A DNA stretch of 64,000 nt from Alteromonas sp. RKMC-009. GTDB lineage: Bacteria > Pseudomonadota > Gammaproteobacteria > Enterobacterales > Alteromonadaceae. Positions 1 through 8,609 of the stretch are shown here, one piece after another. The stretch covers positions 2,914,001 through 2,978,000 of the forward strand of contig NZ_CP031010.1 of assembly GCF_003584565.2 (NCBI RefSeq), given 5' to 3'. The position numbers were made by a program, and so were the translations under genes. The notes beneath the pieces are model-generated. The model was not told the origin of the DNA and searched no databases. It saw nothing but the letters and a program-made list of their open reading frames with translations. Each line of letters begins with the position of its first letter. The stretch's first letter is position 1.

Positions 1-2787
1 ATAATCGGTCTGGATAAAGAGGATCTGTCCTGCCGCCTGCAAACCGGTATTTGTAAAAAGGCTCTGCTGTTCGCTATTCGCATCGTTTCGCACAATGCGG
101 CTATCCTGCGACTGCATGGTAGTGCGCAGATACAAATCACGGGCAATGACGTCTTCCACGGGAGCCACGCCAACCCGGTCAGTAATGTCGATTTGCCAGA
201 TATCTGCTGAAAATGACATGTTCCCCTTGTCACTGTACATACCCGGGATCCTGTAAACCATGCCGGCTGTGCGGTTTACCGAGCGCTCCGGCTTCAGGTT
301 TTCATTTCCCGCAATATGCCAGGTCACTGCGTAAGTGGCTGAACAACCGGCGTAGCTTTCAATATAGTGTTGACGCTCAGCCGCCTCACAGAAAATATAG
401 TCGGTATGATTGTTGTACCTGGCCATTTCACTGGCATTGAGCACTTCCAGATTAGGCGCTTTGAATCCCTCAGACCACGAACCGCGGATAAGTAAAGAAT
501 CATTGATCTGCCAGACTGCTGCCACTTTCGGCGTAGCGATACTCCCGACATCACTGTAACGCTCATATCTGCCGGCAATTTGCAGATCCAGAGCGTTTAT
601 AAAGGGCAAATCAAATTCAGGTGAAACAAGCGGCATCGCCAGTTCACCATAGACAGACATCACCTGCCGGCTGCCTGCTGAATCCGGTGTTGGACTGGTT
701 CCTGCCAGGTCACTGAGGTACTCATATCCGGTATACCAGTCGGTATAGGTTTGCGTTCCGTCCACCAGCGGATCTCTGTCGTCTTTCAGAGATTCATAAC
801 GAAACTCAGCACCGGTAGCGAAACCCAACTCCCCCGCAGGGAGTTTTATCAAATCAGGTGATGTTATTTTTACGTCCCATGACGCAATTTCAGACACGCT
901 GTTGCGGTGTGCTTTTACTGCAAAATCAGAGCTGTCCGCCTGAGCATTCAAACCGCCGGAAAAAGGATTATATGCATCGCTGCTGCGCCCGGAAATGGCT
1001 TCTGCAAATGCCGACACACTGTAGCCGTCTGACGTATCGGCTGCATGGCCTTTTGAATAGAGGAGCGCAGACTCCCAGGACAGACCCACGGATGTCAGTC
1101 CTTTTAATCCGGCGAGAAACCGCGATTGTGTATTATGTACGTCAACAGTGCGCAAACCACCACCGGTAAACCGGTATTGCCTGATTTCAACAGGCACGCC
1201 ATCATCAGGCACATTATCCAGCCCGCTTATCCGGTTTGGGTTAATGGTGCCGTCAGCGAGAGTCGATGCCCCGAGGGGATTGTAATAGGCGTCAGCAGGC
1301 ACATAAACCGGCGTATTCACTGAAAAAAAACCATGACTGGTCACGTAATCCGATGCCGCTTTGTATAAGGCAATTTCGCCGAAGATTTCCGTGTCAGGCA
1401 GCCATTGCCAGTTGAATATGGAAAAAAGATTAACCCGTTCTACACCGGGGGTAATGTAAGTACCTGCAGCGGCAAAGTCATACAAATAGTCACCTGCTGC
1501 ACTACCGGACGCATAGCATGTGCCGCTGTAACCTTCAGCGATGCAGTTATTGCTGCTTTCTGCCTCAGTATGAAAATAACCGGCGGCACTGGTGAGTGGC
1601 TGACCATTAGCAGTAACTTGCGCGGGCGCAATAAAGTTACCCCACGGGGTATAAACACTGCGACCATCCAGCGAAGCGGCATTTTCCAAATCGGTGTTAG
1701 CAAAAAAGTTGCGGTGGTCTGATGTTGCGGTGTACCACTGATCGGCGGCATATTGGGGAGTTCTTTTGACCACATTGAACATCAACGACACATTTCCCTT
1801 TCCATTGTCAAAATCCGTTCCGGCAAAACCGGTAAGCTCTGAGTCTGTCCGGCCAGTGCCCTCTGCTTTGCCATAACGGAGCTTTAACCCCGCACCTTCA
1901 ATATTTTTTCGGGTAACAATGTTAACCACTCCGGCAATGGCATCTGAACCGTAAATCGCAGAAGCACCGTCAAGAAGGATCTCCACTCTGTCCGAACCGT
2001 AAAGTGGAATGGCATTGGTATTGAATGTGGTAGTGGAAATGCTGTCGTCCACGGTTGAAGTGGTGGGATGAATCACGGAACGCCTGCCGTTAATCAGCAA
2101 TAACGTGTTGGACGCGCCAAGATTTTTCAGATTCAGCGAAGCGGTATCTCCCCTCGCTGCGTTACTGCTTCCCGGGATCCATGACTCATTCCAGGTTATA
2201 TCGCCCATCTGCGGGATCGCTCTGACCAGTTCGTTGCCGTCAGTCACTCCGGTGGCATCAAACGCATCCGTACCGTAAACAGCAACAGGCAAAGCGGACT
2301 TCAGACGATGGCTGGCAATGGCGGAACCGACAACAGAAATCCTTTCAAACTGTGCCTCACCGCTTTCGTCTTCGCCGGTGATATCCCTCGTTTTTGAATC
2401 ATGCTCATTTTTTGCTGACGCCCGCCGCTGAGAACGGTTAATAGCGGACGTCAGAGATGACTTTCCCTCAGAAGAAGCCTTTTTAATGACAATGGTTTCT
2501 TCTCCGATTTTTTCGAATGTAAGTGCATTTTCACCCAGTAAATGTTCAATAGCGCCTGCACTTTCATACATGCCTGACACTGACCGGCTTTTGATATTTT
2601 TGATGAGACTGGCATTGACCGCGACCTGCAGGCCAGACTGCTCAGAAAATTCGATCAATGCAGCGTTCATAGGTTGCGACGGAATATCAAAGGCAATCCG
2701 CCTGTCTGCGGCATCGACGCTGTGACAGATCAGACCGGCTGACAACACTGGCAGTATACCTGTCAGCCGGAATTTTCTTTTTCTCAT
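1..2787 (-). CDS. TonB-dependent outer-membrane receptor with STN domain (3' end outside window)
   Basis: The frame is open for 929 codons from an ATG at 2787 to the window edge, so the C-terminus is missing. A signal peptide (MRKRKF..., cleavage near residue 26) is followed by a secretin/TonB N-terminal (STN) domain at about residues 30-85. This is the periplasmic signalling domain that FecA-type receptors use to talk to a FecR anti-sigma factor. A plug domain follows; it includes the typical segment GASAIYGSDAIAGVVNIVTR. The remainder is a long beta-barrel rich in aromatic residues. The receptor would import a substrate across the outer membrane with TonB energy and signal its presence. It lies 66 bp downstream of fecR-like and fecI-like genes on the same strand. 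The substrate is not readable from the sequence; iron chelates are usual for FecA, but Alteromonadales use such receptors for many ligands. Family call is sure, substrate unknown. Confidence 0.93.
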   Translation of the reverse strand, partial: MRKRKFRLTGILPVLSAGLICHSVDAADRRIAFDIPSQPMNAALIEFSEQSGLQVAVNASLIKNIKSRSVSGMYESAGAIEHLLGENALTFEKIGEETIVIKKASSEGKSSLTSAINRSQRRASAKNEHDSKTRDITGEDESGEAQFERISVVGSAIASHRLKSALPVAVYGTDAFDATGVTDGNELVRAIPQMGDITWNESWIPGSSNAARGDTASLNLKNLGASNTLLLINGRRSVIHPTTSTVDDSISTTTFNTNAIPLYGSDRVEILLDGASAIYGSDAIAGVVNIVTRKNIEGAGLKLRYGKAEGTGRTDSELTGFAGTDFDNGKGNVSLMFNVVKRTPQYAADQWYTATSDHRNFFANTDLENAASLDGRSVYTPWGNFIAPAQVTANGQPLTSAAGYFHTEAESSNNCIAEGYSGTCYASGSAAGDYLYDFAAAGTYITPGVERVNLFSIFNWQWLPDTEIFGEIALYKAASDYVTSHGFFSVNTPVYVPADAYYNPLGASTLADGTINPNRISGLDNVPDDGVPVEIRQYRFTGGGLRTVDVHNTQSRFLAGLKGLTSVGLSWESALLYSKGHAADTSDGYSVSAFAEAISGRSSDAYNPFSGGLNAQADSSDFAVKAHRNSVSEIASWDVKITSPDLIKLPAGELGFATGAEFRYESLKDDRDPLVDGTQTYTDWYTGYEYLSDLAGTSPTPDSAGSRQVMSVYGELAMPLVSPEFDLPFINALDLQIAGRYERYSDVGSIATPKVAAVWQINDSLLIRGSWSEGFKAPNLEVLNASEMARYNNHTDYIFCEAAERQHYIESYAGCSATYAVTWHIAGNENLKPERSVNRTAGMVYRIPGMYSDKGNMSFSADIWQIDITDRVGVAPVEDVIARDLYLRTTMQSQDSRIVRNDANSEQQSLFTNTGLQAAGQILFIQTDY

Positions 2788-2853
2788 CCGGTACCCCTTA
2801 AATGAACAGGGCAAAACGCATCATGCTTCCAGTTAACAGCGGGGAATGTCACG

Positions 2854-3936
2854 TTATATTGCCCCGGCATGCACAGACAACACGATTTCCGAGTCACCGA
2901 CATAAGACACACTAAGCGGAAAAGCATGGGGCAGCACTTCGACCCACTGCTCCAGATTGCCGGTAAAAACAGTACCTGAGTAAAGAAACTCCTTGGCTTC
3001 CTCACCGGCGAAACGGATTTTAATTTTCGAGTAACGGTTAATATCTTCAACCACATACATGAGCTTTTCCTCCATGTATTGAAGCTTGCCGTCTTTCCAT
3101 GCCAGGGATGCATTCACAGGAGACTCCGCAATATCAGAAAGGTGTTCTTTGTCGTAAAAGACCCGCTGCCCTGCCGTAAGATAGGCATCAATGGTATTAC
3201 CGGTTTTGGTTTCATTCTGCTCCGGTGCAATACTGATTTTGCCCTCAGCCACAATGACAACAACCCGCTCAGCCTGTTTGGAAATATTGAATTCGGTACC
3301 CACCGCAGTAACAACACGGTTGCCGGTGACCACAGAAAATGGCCTGTCAGCATCCTTTGCCACATCGAAATAAGCCTCCCCTCTTTCCAGCACGATCTGA
3401 CGGCGGCTCTTGCTGAATGCCACCGAAACCAGGCTTTGGCCACCAAGAGTAATGACCGAACCGTCTTCCAGCAGCACTTCACGGTTTTGCCCGGTTGCAG
3501 ATTCATAGACAGCAACGTCAACGGGATAGTTACCGCTGAAATCAGAAAGGTTGACGATAGCGATACAGAACAGTGCGGCATACACCACAGACAAGGTGGA
3601 TACCTGAAACGGCCGCCAGTCATATAATTTTTCAAGACTGAAAACGCTGAACGGATTGAAGGCGCGTTTTTTTGCCGGTTTTTTCCAGCTTTCTATCTTT
3701 TCTTCTCCGTCGTAATCATCAGCCAGCAAATCTCTGTCGTCCGGCCACACCAGGCCTTCCATATCACCTGACAGGTTCAGCACCTCTTCAACCCGTTCGT
3801 ATTCGCGAATATTTTCGGGCGATTCAGCCAGCCACTTTTGCCATTCCTGAATCTTTTCCACGGCAATATTCGGGTCCTGTAATTCGTAAAACCATTCGGT
3901 AGCGATCTCAAAACGTGTCCTGTTTTCAAAATTCAC
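2854..3936 (-). CDS. FecR-family anti-sigma factor
   Basis: Inner-membrane anti-sigma factor that relays the signal from the TonB receptor to the neighbouring ECF sigma factor. An N-terminal DUF4880 cytoplasmic domain (ATEWFYELQDP...) is followed by one membrane segment (VSTLSVVYAALFCIAIVNL). The FecR periplasmic domain comes next (VLLEDGSVITLGGQS, ERGEAYFDVAKD, VGTEFNI), then a C-terminal STN-interacting region. The frame can be extended upstream to a TTG at 3996, but that would overlap the sigma gene by 59 bp. A GTG at 3936 has an AAGGAG motif nine bases upstream and begins one base after the sigma gene's TGA. I therefore prefer this start, giving 360 residues (MNFENRTRFEIATEW...). The tight spacing implies translational coupling. 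Confidence 0.9.
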   Translation of the reverse strand: MNFENRTRFEIATEWFYELQDPNIAVEKIQEWQKWLAESPENIREYERVEEVLNLSGDMEGLVWPDDRDLLADDYDGEEKIESWKKPAKKRAFNPFSVFSLEKLYDWRPFQVSTLSVVYAALFCIAIVNLSDFSGNYPVDVAVYESATGQNREVLLEDGSVITLGGQSLVSVAFSKSRRQIVLERGEAYFDVAKDADRPFSVVTGNRVVTAVGTEFNISKQAERVVVIVAEGKISIAPEQNETKTGNTIDAYLTAGQRVFYDKEHLSDIAESPVNASLAWKDGKLQYMEEKLMYVVEDINRYSKIKIRFAGEEAKEFLYSGTVFTGNLEQWVEVLPHAFPLSVSYVGDSEIVLSVHAGAI

Positions 3937-3937
3937 T

Positions 3938-4504
3938 TCAAATATCTCCTTGATGGCTGTCCAGTCTGTCACGGCAATATTCCGTGGCGCGGACAAGGTA
4001 TTTTCTGACCATCCTGTCTGAAATGTTCATCAGACTGGCAATTTCACCGGATGACAGCCCGTGTAACCGGCTGAGCAAAAACGCTTTCCGGCATCTGGGA
4101 GGCAATTCATTGATAAATCCGGTCATCAGCTTGAGCTGTTCTTTTTTTAACGCATATTGCTCTTCGGACGGGTGGTTACTTTCAACAAACGTCAGTGGTT
4201 TGAAGACAGTGTTATGCTGCTTGGATCGCAGACGGTCGATAGCCAGATTAGATGCAATTTTAAACAAATAGGCTTTGAGGTAGCTGATTGCATCCGGTTT
4301 ATCGAGATCCAGCAGTTTTACATAGGCTTCCTGAGCCACTTCGTGGGCATCGGCATCGGAGCGGAGCCTGGCTCTGAGAAATTTGATCAACGTATCATTA
4401 TGCTGCCTGAACAAGTCAGCAATGATTTCTCTCTGACCTGTAATGGCTTTCTGACAAGGTAGCGCAGTCTCTTCCAGTTCGTGTTTTTCTATGGCTCTTC
4501 CCAT
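3938..4504 (-). CDS. ECF RNA polymerase sigma factor, FecI-like
   Basis: 188 residues with sigma-70 region 2 (EVAQEAYVKLLDL... IASNLAIDRLRS) and region 4 (INELPPRCRKAFLLSRLHG... LMNISDRMVRKYLVRATEYC). The latter matches the FecI-type ending (LP.RCR.AFLL.R..G.s). It would direct RNA polymerase to the promoter of the cognate TonB receptor once released by FecR. It is the first gene of the minus-strand set sigma-FecR-receptor, with the FecR gene starting one base after its stop. The start ATG at 4504 has a weak GAAGG-type ribosome site. A Fur-like sequence lies about 165 bp upstream. Confidence 0.92.
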   Translation of the reverse strand: MGRAIEKHELEETALPCQKAITGQREIIADLFRQHNDTLIKFLRARLRSDADAHEVAQEAYVKLLDLDKPDAISYLKAYLFKIASNLAIDRLRSKQHNTVFKPLTFVESNHPSEEQYALKKEQLKLMTGFINELPPRCRKAFLLSRLHGLSSGEIASLMNISDRMVRKYLVRATEYCRDRLDSHQGDI

Positions 4505-4901
4505 AAGCGCCTTCTTCTCAGTTTATAACGGACAATGACTAAGACGGTGATGTCCCGGTCAGCGGAACTTTTTTGTGAAAAAAAGTGAAAATCCGTCAAC
4601 ACAGTTGCGGATATGTCCTGAAAAGAAAGTATGCCGGTACACAGAGACTGGCAGAGGATAAAACGGAAAATGATTATTATTCAGAAGCAGGCAAGTTTCT
4701 GATTACCTGATAACTTTTGCATGCAGGCCACTGCGGGGTCAAGGTCTTTCTGCATTCATAGCGGGTGATTTCTAAGTGCTGATAACGAATGAATAGAGAA
4801 CGCCCGTCTGCAAACATACACATTTATTCACACTGAGTGGTTCCGGAATTACCGGCGCACTCGTTATAGCCATTTTCTCCAGGTACCCGGAACCTTCAAC
4901 C
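4505..4901. other. divergent intergenic region between fecI-like and GGT genes
   Basis: 397 bp with no convincing gene. It must hold the promoters of both the minus-strand sigma-FecR-receptor set and the plus-strand GGT pair. It is AT-rich near 4570-4590 and 4660-4685. The only specific element I can point to is a Fur-like 19-mer at 4666-4684. A short reverse-strand frame reaching into the GGT gene looks like a shadow. Confidence 0.6.
4666..4684 (-). promoter_or_regulatory. candidate Fur-box-like element
   Basis: Read on the minus strand, this 19-mer matches 14 of 19 positions of the E. coli Fur consensus, best over its right half (AATAATCATT). It sits about 165 bp upstream of the fecI-like start. 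FecI systems are commonly under Fur control. AT-rich DNA gives chance matches, so this is tentative. Confidence 0.3.
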
Positions 4902-6788
4902 ATGACAGCCAGCCAAAAATTGTTTTCATTCCGCTTTCCAAAGCGCCAACTCATCCGTACTTTCTCTCTCTCACTGGCAATCGGCTTAACCGGCACAGTT
5001 GTTATCCCCGCAAACGCTCAGGAAGCGGCTTATCCGCTGCAGATGAGCAGTTCCCGCACTATCCACCGTCCGGAAGTGCCGGGACCAAACGGCCTGGTGA
5101 CAGCGGGACACCCTCTGGCATCCATGTCAGGACTGAAAATTCTCATGGATGGCGGCAATGCGGTTGATGCTTCTGTTGCGGTACTCGCTACGTTAAATGT
5201 GGTACGCCCGCAAATGTCAGGCGCCGGCGGCAATGGATTTGCTACCTATTATGATGCAGCAACAGATAAAGTCTGGTCGCTTAGTGCCACGGGCGCAGCC
5301 CCACTTGCACTGGACGCAGCTCCACTTGAACCGGAACAGTTAAATAAAGGGATCCACGCAGGGGCTGTTCCCGGCCTTTTTGGCGGATGGATCAGCATGC
5401 TGCAAAAATACGGCACAAAGAGCCTGGCTGAAGTGCTGGCGCCGGCTATTGAATATGCCGAAAAGGGGCATCCGCTGGAAGCATCAGTTTCCAAAGCAAT
5501 CAGTTACGACGAAGAATTGTACCGCACCATTCCTACCAGTGCGGATATGTTGTTGCCGGGCGGTAAAGTGCCGGCAGCGGGAGAACTGTTCTACATGAAA
5601 GATCTCGCCGCCACATTCAAAAAAGTAACAGCAGCAGAAGCCACGGCACTGGCACAGGGAAAATCCAGAACCGAAGCACTTCAGGCCGCTTTTGATCGTT
5701 TTTACAAAGGCGATATAGCAAAGGAAATGGCCCGTTTTTATCAGCAAAATGGCGGTGAGTTCACTGAAGAGGATTTCGCAGCCTATCAACCACAATGGGT
5801 AAACCCCGTGCATGTGAATTACCGTGGTTATGATATTTACACCTCCACTCCGACCTCACGGGGAGGTCTTGAAGTCGCCATGCAACTGAAACTGGTTGAA
5901 GCTTTTGACCTCAGTCAGTATGCCCCGGATGACCCCCGCGTCACCCACATTCTTGCTGAAGCCATTAAGCTGGCGAAAAGTGATGTTTATCATTTCGTCG
6001 CCGACCCGAACAAATTTACTATTCCGCTGGAAGGCTTACTCTCTGATGAATATATCGCCTCACGCGTATCTTTACTGAAGCCTGCTGAAGCGATGATATT
6101 TCCTGATCACGGTGAACCGCCGGGGAATGCGCAGTCATCAGCCTATCTGGCTTCTCTTGATGGGCCGTTACTGGTAGATGCCAGCCGCGAAAAATCCTTT
6201 GCCGGAAGTACCACAAGTTTCTCGGTCATGGATAAAGCAGGCAACGTCGTTGCCATGACGCCTACCCACGGCGGTGCGTTCGGAACGGGCGTTGTTGTAG
6301 GCTCTACAGGCTTAACATTTAACAACGGCACTCGGGTCGGCTCCACGTCCCCCTACCCTGACGATATTAACTACGCCCGTGGTGGTCAGATCCCCATTCT
6401 GAATAACTCCCCGGTTATTGTCATGAAAGATGGAAAATTCCTGATGGCATTTGGTACGCCGGGCGGTGAAACCATTGGTCAGACACAGTTTCAGGTGCTG
6501 GTAAACGTACTGGATTTTGGTATGGGTGTTCAGGAAGCCATTGAAGCACCGCGATTCAGCATTTTTGCTGAACCTAATTTCTATAAACCCGGTGCAAAAA
6601 TTACCATGCGTATTGAAGACCGCATCCCTGTTGCTCAGTTTGAAGGCCTCAAAGAGCGGGGTCATGATGTCACTCTGGCGCCCTCTTATTCACTCGGCAG
6701 CATTCAGGCAATTCTGCGTCACCAGACCTTTGGCACAGTGACGGCCGGTGCTGATCCCCGGCGTGCCGCATATGCAGTAGGCTGGTAA
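4902..6788 (+). CDS. gamma-glutamyltransferase family protein (exported), paralogue 1
   Basis: 628 residues. An N-terminal signal peptide (hydrophobic core about residues 20-38, cleavage after PANA) indicates a periplasmic protein. It then has the Ntn-hydrolase GGT fold: GGNAVDASVAV and SGAGGNGF in the large subunit. The autoprocessing and nucleophile site is STTSFSVMD, with Thr437 as the likely nucleophile that becomes the small-subunit N-terminus. The oxyanion-loop motif GTPGGE follows. GGT enzymes cleave gamma-glutamyl amides such as glutathione. Here the substrate-binding Arg of the E. coli DFRETAP motif is replaced (SATGAAP) and the His after the Thr pair is Ser, so the substrate may differ. 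It is followed after 53 bp by a second GGT-family gene. The ribosome site is weak. Confidence 0.88.
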   Translation: MTASQKLFSFRFPKRQLIRTFSLSLAIGLTGTVVIPANAQEAAYPLQMSSSRTIHRPEVPGPNGLVTAGHPLASMSGLKILMDGGNAVDASVAVLATLNVVRPQMSGAGGNGFATYYDAATDKVWSLSATGAAPLALDAAPLEPEQLNKGIHAGAVPGLFGGWISMLQKYGTKSLAEVLAPAIEYAEKGHPLEASVSKAISYDEELYRTIPTSADMLLPGGKVPAAGELFYMKDLAATFKKVTAAEATALAQGKSRTEALQAAFDRFYKGDIAKEMARFYQQNGGEFTEEDFAAYQPQWVNPVHVNYRGYDIYTSTPTSRGGLEVAMQLKLVEAFDLSQYAPDDPRVTHILAEAIKLAKSDVYHFVADPNKFTIPLEGLLSDEYIASRVSLLKPAEAMIFPDHGEPPGNAQSSAYLASLDGPLLVDASREKSFAGSTTSFSVMDKAGNVVAMTPTHGGAFGTGVVVGSTGLTFNNGTRVGSTSPYPDDINYARGGQIPILNNSPVIVMKDGKFLMAFGTPGGETIGQTQFQVLVNVLDFGMGVQEAIEAPRFSIFAEPNFYKPGAKITMRIEDRIPVAQFEGLKERGHDVTLAPSYSLGSIQAILRHQTFGTVTAGADPRRAAYAVGW

Positions 6789-6841
6789 ATCCCGCTAAAC
6801 AGTGTGAATTCTCCTAAAACAGTTTTATCAGGAACATAACT

Positions 6842-8575
6842 ATGAAAATCATCAGAAGCGGACTGCATCTCAGGCATGTTATTTTATCAGCAATGGTTCA
6901 GACCAGTTTGTTCACCACATCCGCATATGCTGCAACCACAGAAATCCAGACATCAGAGAACGTGGTGTTACAGGAAATCCGGCCGGAAAAAGGCGGCCTG
7001 CACGGTGCAGTGGTATCTGAGCACCCGCTGGCTTCCCAGGTAGGCTACGATGTACTGAAAGCCGGTGGGAATGCCGTAGACGCCGCCGTCTCAATGGCAG
7101 CAATGCTGTCGGTTGTCAGACCCCACATGAACAGCGTGGGCGGCGACACTTTCGCTTTGTTTTATGACGCTGAAACCGGTGAAATTACGGCACTGAACTC
7201 ATCAGGCAAAGCCGCAGGACTGGCAGAACCCGGGTTTTTCACATCGCAGGGACTCGAAAGACTGCCGTTTACCGGTCCGCTCACAGTGACCGTGCCGGGT
7301 ACCGTGGCGTCATGGGAAGCCTCGCTTAAACGTTTCGGTACAATCAGCCTGAGTGACGCACTGCAACCGGCTATCGAAGTGGCACGGGACGGCTTTATGG
7401 TCAGCACAACGTTAGCTGCAGATCTCGCCAAAGCCGGACCGCGACTGAACGAAGCGGGCAAAGCGGTATTTTATCCCGCCGGTGCTCCATTAGAAGCGGG
7501 TTCAATACTGAAAAATCCTGATTTAGCCGGCAGCCTTTCTGCGATAGCGAAAGACGGTGCCTCAGTGATGTACGAAGGTAAGCTCGGACAAAAGATGGCA
7601 GCATTTCTGGAAGCCGAAGGCAGTCCTTTACGCGCTTCAGATTTTGCCAGTTTCAAACCTGAGTGGACAACCGCGGTAAGTATGCCTTTTCAGGGTAAAC
7701 ACGTGCATACTGTAAAGCCCAACTCCCAGGGCATTGTGCTTTTGCAAATGCTGACAATGGCCGGCAATATGCCACTTAAAGAGATGGGCCAGAATTCAGC
7801 CCCGCTGTTACACAATTTAATTGAAACCACCAAAATTGCCTTTGCCGACCGGGACCGCTGGGTGGCAGATCCGGCGTATGCTGACGTACCTGTTGACGGA
7901 TTACTCGATCCTGCTTATCTGAAAAAACGGGCTTCGCTTATCAGTAACAAAGCGAGCGCAGATTATATCTCAGGTTTATCTGTTCCCGATGAAAAAGGAG
8001 CCTTACTGAACGAGGACGGCGATACCGTATTTTTGATGGTCGTGGATGAGAAAGGCAATGCTGTAAGTTGGGTTCAAAGCCTGTACTCCAGTTTTGGTTC
8101 AAACCTTATGGTGCCGGGAACAGGCATTGTACTGCACAACCGGGGTGCCGGTTTTTCACTGGAGGAAGGGCATCCGAACCAGATTGCGCCGGGTAAGCGA
8201 CCTTTTCATACGTTGATGGCTGCCATGGTAACTGATGACAATGGCAAGTTTGAAATGACCATAGGCACACCCGGTGGTTCAGGGCAACCACAGTTTATTA
8301 CTCAGGCGCTTATCAACAGCTACGTTTTTGATATGTCACCGCAACTGTCCATCGAATCCCCCCGCTACCGCATTGGCTCCGGTACTGCCGTGACTTTAGA
8401 TGAACGCCTGTCTGACAGTGTGATCCGTTCCCTGACTGAACAGGGTCACGACATCACACTGAGTGAAAGCTGGGTGGCCAATTTTGGTAGTCTGCAAATT
8501 ATCCGCCGTTTACCCAATGGCGTGTTGCGTACCGGTGCAGATATGCGCCGTGAAGCAACCGCGCTGGCGTGGTAA
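6842..8575 (+). CDS. gamma-glutamyltransferase family protein (exported), paralogue 2
   Basis: 577 residues with a signal peptide (MKIIRSGL..., cleavage after TSAYA). GGT-fold signatures are GGNAVDAAVSMAAMLSVVRP, the processing site GDTVFLMVVDEKGNAVS (nucleophile about Thr395), KRPFHTLMAAMV and GTPGGSGQPQF. The GDTV and RPFHT motifs resemble the YwrD-like branch of the family rather than classical Ggt. The canonical substrate-binding Arg is absent (NSSGKAAG). It is only distantly similar to the upstream paralogue, so this is not a recent duplication. The start ATG has AGGAA eight bases upstream. It probably forms an operon with the first GGT gene. A periplasmic hydrolase or acylase of gamma-glutamyl or related amides is the safe call. 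Confidence 0.88.
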   Translation: MKIIRSGLHLRHVILSAMVQTSLFTTSAYAATTEIQTSENVVLQEIRPEKGGLHGAVVSEHPLASQVGYDVLKAGGNAVDAAVSMAAMLSVVRPHMNSVGGDTFALFYDAETGEITALNSSGKAAGLAEPGFFTSQGLERLPFTGPLTVTVPGTVASWEASLKRFGTISLSDALQPAIEVARDGFMVSTTLAADLAKAGPRLNEAGKAVFYPAGAPLEAGSILKNPDLAGSLSAIAKDGASVMYEGKLGQKMAAFLEAEGSPLRASDFASFKPEWTTAVSMPFQGKHVHTVKPNSQGIVLLQMLTMAGNMPLKEMGQNSAPLLHNLIETTKIAFADRDRWVADPAYADVPVDGLLDPAYLKKRASLISNKASADYISGLSVPDEKGALLNEDGDTVFLMVVDEKGNAVSWVQSLYSSFGSNLMVPGTGIVLHNRGAGFSLEEGHPNQIAPGKRPFHTLMAAMVTDDNGKFEMTIGTPGGSGQPQFITQALINSYVFDMSPQLSIESPRYRIGSGTAVTLDERLSDSVIRSLTEQGHDITLSESWVANFGSLQIIRRLPNGVLRTGADMRREATALAW

Positions 8576-8609
8576 CAAACGTTAAGCAAACACTGCCGGT
8601 GTGGTCTTT

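Noticed and set aside
3079..3627. 182-codon plus-strand frame inside fecR
   Set aside because: Antisense to a clear FecR gene, without ribosome site or family resemblance.
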